Source of the DNA: an uncultured Rhodopila sp.
GTDB lineage: Bacteria; Pseudomonadota; Alphaproteobacteria; Acetobacterales; Acetobacteraceae
Direction of reading: 5' to 3'
Assembly (NCBI RefSeq): GCF_903915725.1
Contig: NZ_CAIWTY010000090.1
Location: 216,302 to 280,301, forward strand
Length of the DNA stretch: 64,000 bases
Below the pieces are notes generated by a model, which had not been told where the DNA came from, searched no databases, and was given only the letters and a program-made list of their open reading frames with translations. Made by a program: the position numbers and the translations under genes. Shown here in pieces: positions 49,309 to 64,000 of the stretch (positions are counted from its first letter, which is position 1; each line of letters begins with the position of its first letter).

Positions 49309-49992
49309 TCAGGCAGCAGCGAGCGCGTCGAATAGCGGCTTTCCGTCGATACCGCCCATCAGCGGATCGACCAGATCCTCCGGGTGCGGCATCAGGCCGA
49401 GGACGCGCAAATTGGGGCTGAAAATCCCGGCGATCGAGCGGGCGCTGCCGTTGAGATTAACCTCCGGCGTGACGTCGCCGGATTTGGTGGCGTAGCGGAA
49501 GGCGACGAGGTTCTCATGTTCCAGCCGATCGAGCGTGGCGTCGTCGGCGAAATAGTTGCCGTCGCCGTGGGCCAGGATTGAGCGGAAGGTCTGGCCCTGC
49601 TGGTATTGCCGGGTGAAAGCGGTGTCGGCGCGTTCCACCTTCAGATGGGTGTCCATCGAGAGGAAGCGGAGAGAGGCGTTGCGCAGCAGGGCGCCGGGCA
49701 GGATGCCGGCCTCGGTGAGGATCTGGAAGCCGTTGCAGACGCCGAGGACGTAGCCGCCTTTCGCCGCGTGCTCCGCGACCGCTCGCATGATGGGGGAGTG
49801 CGCGGCCATGGCGCCGCAGCGCAGGTAGTCGCCGAAGCTGAACCCGCCCGGGATGACGACGAGGTCGAGATCGGCGAGGTCGGTGTGCTTATGCCAGAGC
49901 ATTTTCGGCACGGTGCCGAAGGAGGATTGCAGCGCGATGGCCATGTCGCGCTCCCGGTTGATGCCGGGGAAGATGACGATGCCGGCTTTCAT
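49309..49992 (-). CDS. purQ: Phosphoribosylformylglycinamidine synthase subunit I (glutaminase)
   Basis: ATG at 49992 gives 227 residues. The front [40 protein letters not shown], the nucleophile Cys in [20 protein letters not shown], and the His-Glu pair in [17 protein letters not shown] show the class I glutaminase fold. It frees ammonia for PurL. The longer frame to 50094 is not real. No purS lies just upstream, which differs from the usual purS-purQ-purL order, so purS is elsewhere. Confidence 0.97.
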   Translation of the reverse strand: MKAGIVIFPGINRERDMAIALQSSFGTVPKMLWHKHTDLADLDLVVIPGGFSFGDYLRCGAMAAHSPIMRAVAEHAAKGGYVLGVCNGFQILTEAGILPGALLRNASLRFLSMDTHLKVERADTAFTRQYQQGQTFRSILAHGDGNYFADDATLDRLEHENLVAFRYATKSGDVTPEVNLNGSARSIAGIFSPNLRVLGLMPHPEDLVDPLMGGIDGKPLFDALAAA

Positions 49993-50348
49993 GGGCGTAG
50001 GACTACCGCAGCGGATGATTGGATCATGCGGGACACCTGCCAGAGTTGGATGGAAAACGCCAGCACCCGAGAGGGGCGGTTGAAGCATTTGCAAAGGCTG
50101 CGTAATGATCGCGTTTGCGTCGCTCGGGATAGCTCACCCGGGGCGGAACCCGATCACTGACGAGGACTCGCTGGTCGCCGCGCCCATTCTTTGCCGGATC
50201 GGCGGCCTTGGAGCGAGCAACCAGCTCGCCCGCATGACGAGGCGGCACCGCCGGAGAACCAGTCTCTGATTCGCGGTTTTTCTTCGGTTTTACTTCAAAT
50301 CGAGCATCATCTGTCCGGCACGCCACGATGTTGGCGCGACGGAGATGG
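49993..50348. other. Intergenic region with nothing recognised
   Basis: About 356 bases between purQ and the GNAT gene. All frames here are short and have no family sequence. It must hold the purQ promoter, but no good -35/-10 pair was seen. Confidence 0.4.
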
Positions 50349-50906
50349 CTATACCCTCAAGCCGGGTGGTATCGGCATGTTCAGGCTGTTGGGCACATTC
50401 CAAACCTCCCGCGCCTGCCGGACGACGTAGAACCCGGCGCGTCCATATGTCGGCAGGGCGCGCGGATGGTCTGCGGTGCAGGTATTGACCGTCATTCCCG
50501 TGGCGCCGGCGCGCCAGACTTCATCGACCGCCCGGCGCAGAAACGCAAACCCGACGCCCTTGCCGATGGCATGCGGCATCAGGCCGAAATAGCTCAGGTT
50601 GATATCCGGCCAGGCCCGCGCATCCAGTTCGAAGAACCCGGCGGGTTCCCCCTTGGCATACAGAACGAACAGAGCAACCGCCCGATGCCGCAGCAGGGCT
50701 GCCAGCTCCTCGTCGGTGGTGGTGCGCCGCAGCCACCACACATAGCTGTTGCCAACGGTGTTATAGAGGTATCGGTAGAACGCCACGGTTGGGCTTTCCA
50801 CCCGGACAAGCTGCATGCCATGCGGCAAGGCCGGCGCAGGCTCCCGCGGCGCCTGGTCCATTCTCAAGAACGTCACTGTGACGGCGACCCGGGTGACCGT
50901 CCCCAT
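50349..50906 (-). CDS. GNAT family acetyltransferase
   Basis: ATG at 50906 behind GGAGA gives about 185 residues. Residues 85-150 form the GNAT core: ALFVLYAKGEPAGFFELDAR, NLSYFGLMPHAIGKGVGFAF (the acetyl-CoA pyrophosphate loop) and LRRAVDEVWRAGATGMTVNT, then CTADHPRALPTYGRAGFYVV. It adds an acetyl group to an unknown small amine or protein. A longer upstream frame to 51011 is less supported. The gene is on its own with a promoter presumably in the 82-base gap from the DUF1330 gene. Confidence 0.85.
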   Translation of the reverse strand: MGTVTRVAVTVTFLRMDQAPREPAPALPHGMQLVRVESPTVAFYRYLYNTVGNSYVWWLRRTTTDEELAALLRHRAVALFVLYAKGEPAGFFELDARAWPDINLSYFGLMPHAIGKGVGFAFLRRAVDEVWRAGATGMTVNTCTADHPRALPTYGRAGFYVVRQAREVWNVPNSLNMPIPPGLRV

Positions 50907-50988
50907 CTGGCTATCTCCGCGTGGAGGCAAATCATAGCGTTTGCCCCTGGAGGAGACAAACCGCAGGGACGCTGCCGGGAACCCCACG

Positions 50989-51294
50989 TTATCCCGGCTG
51001 CGGACCGTCATAGCCCTCGATGATCACGACCTCGGCCACCGCCCGCCCCTCCCGCAACGTGCGAGCCGCCAGGTATTCCGGGGAATGATAGCACGCGACA
51101 GCGGTTTCGTAGTCCTTGAACTCCAGCACGATATTGCGTGAACGGGCGGTTCCCTCGACCGCCTCGAAGCGCCCGCCCCGGACGACGAATCGCGCGGCGA
51201 ACCGGCTGGAGGCGGCGCCATTCGCCTCCATATACTCTATGAACCCCACCGGATCGGCCACATCCACCCGCGCAATCCAATAGCCCTTCGGCAT
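50989..51294 (-). CDS. DUF1330 protein
   Basis: ATG at 51294 gives 101 residues. PKGYWIARVDVADPVGFIEY, then GGRFEAVEGTARSRNIVLEF, KDYETAVACYHSPEYLAART and LREGRAVAEVVIIEGYDG follow the DUF1330 ferredoxin-like (dimeric alpha/beta barrel) fold, which is close to small monooxygenase-type domains. Proteins of this group are common and mostly uncharacterised. It stands between the GNAT gene and the SGNH hydrolase on the same strand. Confidence 0.9.
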   Translation of the reverse strand: MPKGYWIARVDVADPVGFIEYMEANGAASSRFAARFVVRGGRFEAVEGTARSRNIVLEFKDYETAVACYHSPEYLAARTLREGRAVAEVVIIEGYDGPQPG

Positions 51295-51330
51295 TCCCCT
51301 ACCTCCCCGGGGCACGGATCAGCCACATAC

Positions 51331-52122
51331 CTATGAATGCGGCCGATCGTTGAGCAGCGTGGCGAGGAGAGGCTCGATCGCCTTGGACATCATCGCCATC
51401 CCCTGGGCGGTCGGGTGCAGCGGGGGATCTGCCGGCGTCAGCTTCGGATCATAATACAGATCGCGGTTCAGCACGCCCTTGCGCATGAACATGGCCCCGA
51501 GGTCGAGGTATGAAACCGAGGTCGAGCCGCGGTACTTCGCCGCCAGCATCTGATTGATCTGCGCCGTCGTTTCCGTCGCCCAGGCCGAACGCTCCGACGG
51601 CAGCACCGCCAGCAGCAGGATCTTGGTGTCGGGCAGGCGCTTGCGCAGTTCGTCGATGATGGCATTGATGCCGGCGACGGTATCCTCGGCGGACCAGTGC
51701 ACCTTGCCCAGGTTGTTGGCGCCAATCAGGACCACGGCGGCTTTCGGGGCGATATGGTCAACTTCTCCGTTACGGATGCGCCACAGCAGGCTGGCCGTGG
51801 TGTCGCCGGTGAAGCCGAGATTGATCGCGTTTCGGTCGCCGTAGAATCGCTGCCATTCCGGCGCGAAATCCTGCCACCCCGGCGGACCGGATTTTTCCCA
51901 GTTCTGGGTGATCGAATCGCCGAGGAAGATCAGATCCGGTTTGGCCCGTGCAATCTCCTTCAGCTTGGCTTCATGCCGCGCTCGCCACCACGGCAAATTC
52001 GTCCGCGATATCGGCGTCGCCGCCATGATCGTCGCGGCGCCGGCCGCAAGCGGCAGCAGGAGAAACAGGCCGAGCAGCAAAAATGTTGCTGCCCGCATCG
52101 GGGCCGAACGCCGGTTAAGCAT
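51331..52122 (-). CDS. SGNH/GDSL-type hydrolase, secreted
   Basis: ATG at 52122 (ATG 52098 is another choice) gives about 263 residues with a signal peptide MRAATFLLLGLFLLLPLAAG. Block I IFLGDSITQNWEKSG (nucleophile Ser), block II INLGFTGDTTASLLWRIRNG (Gly), block III VVLIGANNLGK (Asn) and block V ADPPLHPTAQGMAMM (Asp-x-x-His form) are present. It is related to the platelet-activating-factor acetylhydrolase-like group and probably removes acetyl or acyl groups from sugars outside the cytoplasm. The longer frame to 52659 overlaps the membrane protein gene in another frame and is not real. Confidence 0.88.
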   Translation of the reverse strand: MLNRRSAPMRAATFLLLGLFLLLPLAAGAATIMAATPISRTNLPWWRARHEAKLKEIARAKPDLIFLGDSITQNWEKSGPPGWQDFAPEWQRFYGDRNAINLGFTGDTTASLLWRIRNGEVDHIAPKAAVVLIGANNLGKVHWSAEDTVAGINAIIDELRKRLPDTKILLLAVLPSERSAWATETTAQINQMLAAKYRGSTSVSYLDLGAMFMRKGVLNRDLYYDPKLTPADPPLHPTAQGMAMMSKAIEPLLATLLNDRPHS

Positions 52123-52187
52123 TGTGAATGAAATTCCTCTGATCATCGCGGCTGGCGCCGCGCGGCGGAATACACTCCGTTCCGGTA

Positions 52188-52655
52188 TCAGGCCGCAAGC
52201 CGATGTTGATCGAGATTGGTTCGCGCGGCGCACAACCGGCGGGGCAGCATCAGTGGCAGGATCAGGCCGAGCCCGAACCCCCACAGCTCGCACGCGACGA
52301 AAGACTGCAGCATGGCCTGCGTCTGCCAACCGAAGGCGATGGGATTGCCGGCGAGCGGCCGGACGACGAACCAGGACAGCAGCATGGCGCACAGCCCGGC
52401 CGCCAAACCGTTGACCCACAAGGGCCCTTTCAGACGCGGCGCGACCCACCCGAACACGCCGCCATAGACCGCACCCCAGAAGGTGATGCTGGCCACCATG
52501 GGGGCATGGAACGGAGGCACCTGGGCGATCCGGAACGCCGCCTGCGGCGCGAGCCCGAGCCAGAAGAATATCTGCAGGGCAGTCTGGTGGAACACCAGCA
52601 CCGCGATGGCGCCAGCGACGCCGCCGAGAAAAATACGCGCCGATAATGAGGTCAT
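52188..52655 (-). CDS. Membrane protein of unknown function
   Basis: 155 residues with about four membrane segments: IFLGGVAGAIAVLVFHQTAL, ASITFWGAVYGGVFGWVAPR, GLAAGLCAMLLSWFVVRPLA and FVACELWGFGLGLILPLMLP. A front-half HQTALQIFFWLG segment is shared by small proteobacterial proteins with no set function. I recognise no more than that. It is 65 bases upstream of the SGNH hydrolase gene, so co-transcription is possible. Confidence 0.55.
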   Translation of the reverse strand: MTSLSARIFLGGVAGAIAVLVFHQTALQIFFWLGLAPQAAFRIAQVPPFHAPMVASITFWGAVYGGVFGWVAPRLKGPLWVNGLAAGLCAMLLSWFVVRPLAGNPIAFGWQTQAMLQSFVACELWGFGLGLILPLMLPRRLCAARTNLDQHRLAA

Positions 52656-52978
52656 GCAATGCGTCCGCGGTGGAGGTCAGTATAGCGCATCCATGATCAT
52701 CGGCGCACAGAGTTCGTCAATCCTGCGCTGCACCAATTGCATGAGCCGCATGGCCCGCGCCGGGCAATCCTTAGCCGTAACGGAACGGTCTCACTGCAGC
52801 TTGCAGCTCGCCGGGCCGCCGTTCCGTCATGCGGCGATCACAGATTCTGCTGGACAGTGCGGGCGCCGTCCCCTATAGGCGCGCCTCTTTTGGAACGCGG
52901 GAGATCGCCCGTCGTCAGCAATGACGTCTGGCAGTCGCATGCACCGCGGTCCCTCGGGAACAAGGACCAGGGATTGTC
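52656..52978 (+). promoter_or_regulatory. rplK promoter and leader
   Basis: The 323 bases before rplK have no gene. TGGACA at 52851-52856 and TATAGG at 52874-52879 are 17 bases apart on the plus strand, giving a start near 52886, so the rplK leader is about 93 bases. No secE or nusG is between, unlike in most bacteria, where they precede rplK. Confidence 0.6.
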
Positions 52979-53413
52979 ATGGCGAAGAAAATCGTCGGTT
53001 ACATCAAGCTGCAGATTCCGGCCGGCAAGGCCAACCCGTCGCCGCCCGTCGGCCCGGCACTCGGCCAGCGCGGCCTGAACATCATGGCTTTTGTGAAGGA
53101 ATTCAATGCCTTCACCCAAGCGATGGAACCGGGGATGCCGATCCCCGTGGTGATCACCGCGTATGCGGACCGCACGTTCACCTTCGTCACCAAGACCCCG
53201 CCGAACACCTACTTCCTGAAGAAGGCGGCCGGTATCACCAAGGGGAGCACCACCGTCGGCAAGGGCGCCCTGGTTGGCAAGGTGACGACCACGCAGTTGC
53301 GCGAAATCGCTGAGATCAAGATGAAGGACATGAACGCCAACGATATCGACGCGGCTGTCCGCATGCTGACCGGATCCGCCCGCTCGATGGGCCTCGCCGT
53401 GGTGGAGGGCTGA
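52979..53413 (+). CDS. rplK: 50S ribosomal protein L11
   Basis: 144 residues. [20 protein letters not shown], then [40 protein letters not shown] and [20 protein letters not shown] are conserved L11 sequence. L11 binds 23S rRNA at the GTPase-associated region and is needed for the stringent response and for release factors. It is three bases before rplA, so they are coupled; L1 controls their translation in many bacteria. Confidence 0.98.
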   Translation: MAKKIVGYIKLQIPAGKANPSPPVGPALGQRGLNIMAFVKEFNAFTQAMEPGMPIPVVITAYADRTFTFVTKTPPNTYFLKKAAGITKGSTTVGKGALVGKVTTTQLREIAEIKMKDMNANDIDAAVRMLTGSARSMGLAVVEG

Positions 53414-53416
53414 TCG

Positions 53417-54106
53417 ATGGCCAAGAACAAGCGTCTCACCGCCGCCCGCAAGGCCGTTGATAGCAGCAAGGTCTATCCGCTGGCCGATGCGATCAAGCTG
53501 ATCAAGTCGATCTCCAAGGCGAAATTCGACGAGACCATTGAGATGTCGATGAATCTCGGCATCGATCCGCGCCATGCGGACCAGATGGTGCGCGGGCTGA
53601 CCAGCCTGCCGAACGGCACCGGCAAGACCGTCCGCGTCGGCGTGTTCGCCCGCGGCGCGAAGGCCGAGGAAGCCCTGGCCGCCGGGGCCGACGTTGTCGG
53701 CGCCGAGGACCTGGCGGAGAAGATCCAGGCCGGCGAAATCAACTTCGACCGTTGCATCGCGACCCCGGACATGATGGGCGTCGTCGGTCGGCTCGGTAAG
53801 GTGCTCGGCCCGCGCGGCCTGATGCCGAACCCGCGCCTCGGCACGGTCACCATGGACGTCAAGGGCGCGGTCACCGCGGCCAAGGCCGGCCAGGTCGAGT
53901 TCCGCGCCGAGAAGGCGGGTATCATTCACGCCGGTATCGGCAAAGTCTCCTTCGAGGAGGACAAGCTGCTGGAAAACGCCAAGGCCCTGGCCGACGCGGT
54001 GCAGAAGGCGAAGCCGACCGGCGCCAAGGGCACATATGTACAGAAGGTGTCGATCAGCTCCACCATGGGACCCGGCGTGCGGGTCGATGTGAGCTCGATC
54101 GCCTAG
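53417..54106 (+). CDS. rplA: 50S ribosomal protein L1
   Basis: 229 residues: [20 protein letters not shown], then [60 protein letters not shown] and [21 protein letters not shown]1 binds 23S rRNA at the E site and acts as a translational repressor of its own operon. A strong hairpin follows the stop at once, which would end or limit the rplK-rplA message. Confidence 0.98.
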   Translation: MAKNKRLTAARKAVDSSKVYPLADAIKLIKSISKAKFDETIEMSMNLGIDPRHADQMVRGLTSLPNGTGKTVRVGVFARGAKAEEALAAGADVVGAEDLAEKIQAGEINFDRCIATPDMMGVVGRLGKVLGPRGLMPNPRLGTVTMDVKGAVTAAKAGQVEFRAEKAGIIHAGIGKVSFEEDKLLENAKALADAVQKAKPTGAKGTYVQKVSISSTMGPGVRVDVSSIA

Positions 54107-54114
54107 CGAGATAC

Positions 54115-54142
54115 GCCGGCATCCGGTGATCCGGGTGCCGGC
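54115..54142 (+). terminator. Hairpin after rplA
   Basis: GCCGGCATCCGG (54115-54126) pairs with CCGGGTGCCGGC (54131-54142): 12 pairs with one T-G wobble and a TGAT loop. No T run follows, so it may be a partial terminator or an RNA end protector. A smaller hairpin (GGAAGGGC...GCCTTTCC) follows at about 54148-54168. Confidence 0.55.
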
Positions 54143-54406
54143 GGGCAGGAAGGGCTTTTGCCTTTCCGAACCTGTCCAAGACCGCTCGTTCCTTTGCCTC
54201 GGCTTGCCGGGGTGACGGTTTAATGGATCTTCGGGTCCGCGCGCGGGAGATAGGGAAGCCAGACATTCCGGGGCCGTTGGTCCCGCGGGTCTTTGGTGGT
54301 TCCAGGACAGGCGAACCGGGCCGTTCGGCTTTGGCCGGATGGTTCTTGGGCAACCAGGCCCGGCGTTCCGCCTCGTGCGGGATGACGGGCCGAACGGAGA
54401 CGAAAC
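54143..54406 (+). promoter_or_regulatory. Leader of the rplJ-rplL operon (L10 binding region expected)
   Basis: About 264 bases of non-coding sequence lie between the rplA hairpin and the GTG of rplJ. In most bacteria this place holds the rplJ promoter and the structured leader where L10-L7/L12 binds to control translation. The GC-rich paired segments here (for example near 54289-54385) fit, but I did not fold it. Confidence 0.45.
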
Positions 54407-54943
54407 GTGGATCGTACGGAGAAGCGCGAGTTCGTCACCGGGCTCCATGAGGCGCTGGCCGCTACGTCGATGATCGTCGTCACCCGCAATGCGGGTCTGA
54501 CGGTCGCCGAGGTAACGAACTTACGGCGCAAGATGGGAGACGCGGGGGCAACTTACAAAGTCGCGAAGAACCGGCTGACCAACCTCGCTCTGGATGGGAC
54601 CCAGTTCGACAGCCTCAAGACATTGCTGAAGGGACCGATCGCGCTTGCGTGGGCGGCTGACCCGGTGGCGGTGGCGAAGGTCGCTGTCGAGTTCGCCAAG
54701 ACCAATGACAAGTTCGTCGTCGTCGGCGGTGCGCTCGGAACCCAGTCGCTGAATGCGGATGGGATCAAGGCGCTTGCCGAGTTGCCGAGCCTGAATGAGC
54801 TGCGCGCCAGGCTGGTGGGGATGATTGCGACCCCTGCCACGCGGATCGCCGGCGTGCTTCAGGCACCGGCCGGACAGCTTGCCAGGGTCTTCGGGGCCTA
54901 CGCCAAGAGGGATGAGGGGGCGGCCGAAGCCGAAGCCGCGTGA
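54407..54943 (+). CDS. rplJ: 50S ribosomal protein L10
   Basis: 178 residues from GTG at 54407, behind GGAGA. DRTEKREFVTGLHEALAATS, then MIVVTRNAGLTVAEVTNLRR and YKVAKNRLTNLALDGTQFDS are L10 sequence; the C-terminal helix that holds L7/L12 dimers is LARVFGAYAKRDEGAAEAEA. L10 is the base of the ribosomal stalk. The leader before it and the short hairpin after it (CCCGGA at 54951-54956 with TCCGGG at 54962-54967) fit a regulated operon. Confidence 0.98.
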   Translation: MDRTEKREFVTGLHEALAATSMIVVTRNAGLTVAEVTNLRRKMGDAGATYKVAKNRLTNLALDGTQFDSLKTLLKGPIALAWAADPVAVAKVAVEFAKTNDKFVVVGGALGTQSLNADGIKALAELPSLNELRARLVGMIATPATRIAGVLQAPAGQLARVFGAYAKRDEGAAEAEAA

Positions 54944-55075
54944 CATGTGCCCCGGACTTGATCCGGGTATCACAATATAGTGATCGCATGGCAGGCAACG
55001 CACTCGTCAAACCGCAAGCCTCACGATGCGGCTTGCATGGAACCAACCAAAGTCTAATTTACGGGAACACACGAC

Positions 55076-55450
55076 ATGGCCGATCTACAAAAGCTGGTTG
55101 ACGAACTGTCGACCCTGACCGTCCTCGAGGCGGCGGAGCTGTCCAAGCTTCTCGAGGAGAAGTGGGGCGTGTCCGCTGCTGCGCCGGTGGCCGCCGCTGC
55201 CGCGCCTGCCGCCGCGGCTGCCGCCCCGGTCGAAGAGCAGACGGAATTCACTGTCATCCTGGCGAGCGCCGGCGACAAGAAGATCAACGTCATCAAGGAA
55301 GTCCGCACGATCACGGGCCTTGGGCTGAAGGAAGCCAAGGATCTTGTGGAAGCCGCGCCGAAGCCGGTGAAGGAAGGCGTGAACAAGGACGAAGTGGCGA
55401 AGATCAAGAAGATGCTGGAAGACGCGGGTGCAAAGGTGGAGGTGAAGTAA
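55076..55450 (+). CDS. rplL: 50S ribosomal protein L7/L12
   Basis: 124 residues. [20 protein letters not shown] makes the dimer domain, then an Ala/Pro hinge ([20 protein letters not shown]) and the globular end with [40 protein letters not shown] and [16 protein letters not shown]. It recruits translation factors to the stalk. A 12-pair hairpin follows, as in other rplL-rpoB spacers, where an attenuating terminator lets only part of transcripts into rpoB. Confidence 0.98.
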   Translation: MADLQKLVDELSTLTVLEAAELSKLLEEKWGVSAAAPVAAAAAPAAAAAAPVEEQTEFTVILASAGDKKINVIKEVRTITGLGLKEAKDLVEAAPKPVKEGVNKDEVAKIKKMLEDAGAKVEVK

Positions 55451-55476
55451 CGCTTCGCTTCCACAACTCGGCTTCG

Positions 55477-55504
55477 GCCCGGGGTCTCCGCCGAGACCTC
55501 GGGC
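55477..55504 (+). terminator. Attenuating terminator between rplL and rpoB
   Basis: GCCCGGGGTCTC (55477-55488) pairs with GAGACCTCGGGC (55493-55504) with one G-T wobble and a four-base loop CGCC. Only a short T stretch (ttctg) follows, so the terminator would be partial, in keeping with the higher need for L7/L12 than for RNA polymerase. Confidence 0.7.
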
Positions 55505-55643
55505 TTCTGATCTCAGGGGCGGGTGGAAATCAGCCGATTTCCGCCCGCATTCCTGTTTCGGCGGACGGTTTTTCCCGTGCCTCCGGTTGCGGCACGGTTG
55601 CTGTGTCTAGCGGTATGGCAGTTCAACGTAGGGTGGATCATCG

Positions 55644-59819
<4,176 letters not shown>

Positions 59820-59850
59820 TTGCCTGCATGCCCGGCCCGGTTGCCCTTGT

Positions 59851-59944
59851 TGTGTCATGGCCGGGCTTGTCCCGGCCATCCACGACTTGCGGTGCTGGTA
59901 GCGGCAAAAGTCGTGGATGGCCGGGCCAAGCCCGGCCATGACAC
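59851..59944. repeat. REP-like palindrome, type B, copy 2 (between rpoB and rpoC)
   Basis: Outer arms TGTGTCATGGCCGGGCTTG (from 59851) and its partner (ending about 59944), inner arms ggccatccacgactt and agtcgtggatggcc around a short centre. It is the same type as 29885-29973. A REP inside the essential rpoBC operon could alter the ratio of beta to beta-prime or the stability of the two halves of the message. Confidence 0.8.
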
Positions 59945-59992
59945 GGGGATAGAACGACTGACCACGCGTTACACCGACGAGGTATCAAACGC

Positions 59993-64000
<4,008 letters not shown>

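Noticed and set aside
47625..49421. Plus-strand open frame of 598 codons
   Set aside because: It is antisense to purL and purQ with no recognisable family.

Overview
The window is about 64 kb of GC-rich DNA from an alphaproteobacterium. Gene content and order fit the Acetobacteraceae/Rhodospirillales best: a cyoABCD quinol oxidase, purQ-purL-bolA-grxD, tandem small cold-shock genes, a high-affinity molybdate cluster with ModE and Mop, and the rplKAJL-rpoBC block with a 1391-residue beta subunit. No tRNA, rRNA, CRISPR array or intact prophage was seen. The taxonomic placement is inference from protein character, not from a search.

Layout. (1) 1-3.2 kb is a toxin-antitoxin graveyard: a cut-off protein with homing-endonuclease-associated repeats, one apparently intact TumE/TumA-like pair, a second pair whose toxin has an in-frame stop, a minimal nucleotidyltransferase (MntA-like) with a dead hepT remnant, a frameshifted second nucleotidyltransferase, and a deleted scrap of a third tumA. 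(2) 3.2-17.5 kb is a molybdenum region: a YdeP-type molybdopterin oxidoreductase, a YqeB/XdhC-like protein, a DUF2478 protein, a tandem SUOX-fold-like protein, alcohol and aldehyde dehydrogenases, a DUF2325 protein, Mop, ModE, a BtuF/MolA-like binding protein and modABC. (3) 17.6-20.2 kb is a minus-strand sulfur-type operon: a promoter, a leader peptide ending in His-Cys-Cys-Arg, a small unknown protein, an internally deleted flavin monooxygenase, then metN and metI without a binding protein. (4) 20.3-21.6 kb holds a FitA/VapC-like pair and scraps of IS5 and IS21. (5) 21.6-31.8 kb is metabolic: a Sel1 protein, an MlaC-like protein, a GMC oxidoreductase with its small subunit and a duplicated membrane protein, an enolase-superfamily enzyme, a TPP enzyme, a small secreted protein and a GH15 enzyme. 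(6) 31.8-38 kb: cyoABCD, a short-chain dehydrogenase, and an ISL3-type scrap that has cut ssuD to its first 55 or so codons. (7) 38-44.5 kb: a flavoprotein and a plus-strand copper operon (DUF2946-like, a secreted barrel-like protein, CopC, a CopD-cytochrome c fusion, Sco1) and a glycine-zipper lipoprotein. (8) 44.7-52.7 kb is housekeeping: two csp genes, a glycosyltransferase, grxD, bolA, purL, purQ and small enzymes. (9) 52.8-64 kb: rplK, rplA, rplJ, rplL, rpoB and a cut-off rpoC.

How the parts work together: ModABC imports molybdate, Mop buffers it and ModE probably senses it at a site before the binding-protein gene; nearby oxidoreductases are likely cofactor users or helpers. CopC/CopD, cytochrome c and Sco1 point to copper import and delivery. 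Palindromic REP-like elements of two related types lie between genes at four places, including between rpoB and rpoC.

The most interesting observations are the Cys-Cys leader peptide with its own strong ribosome binding site in front of the sulfur-type operon, the layered decay of three toxin-antitoxin types at the left edge, the cysteine-free tandem SUOX-like protein in the molybdenum cluster, and the internally duplicated membrane protein tied to a GMC dehydrogenase.
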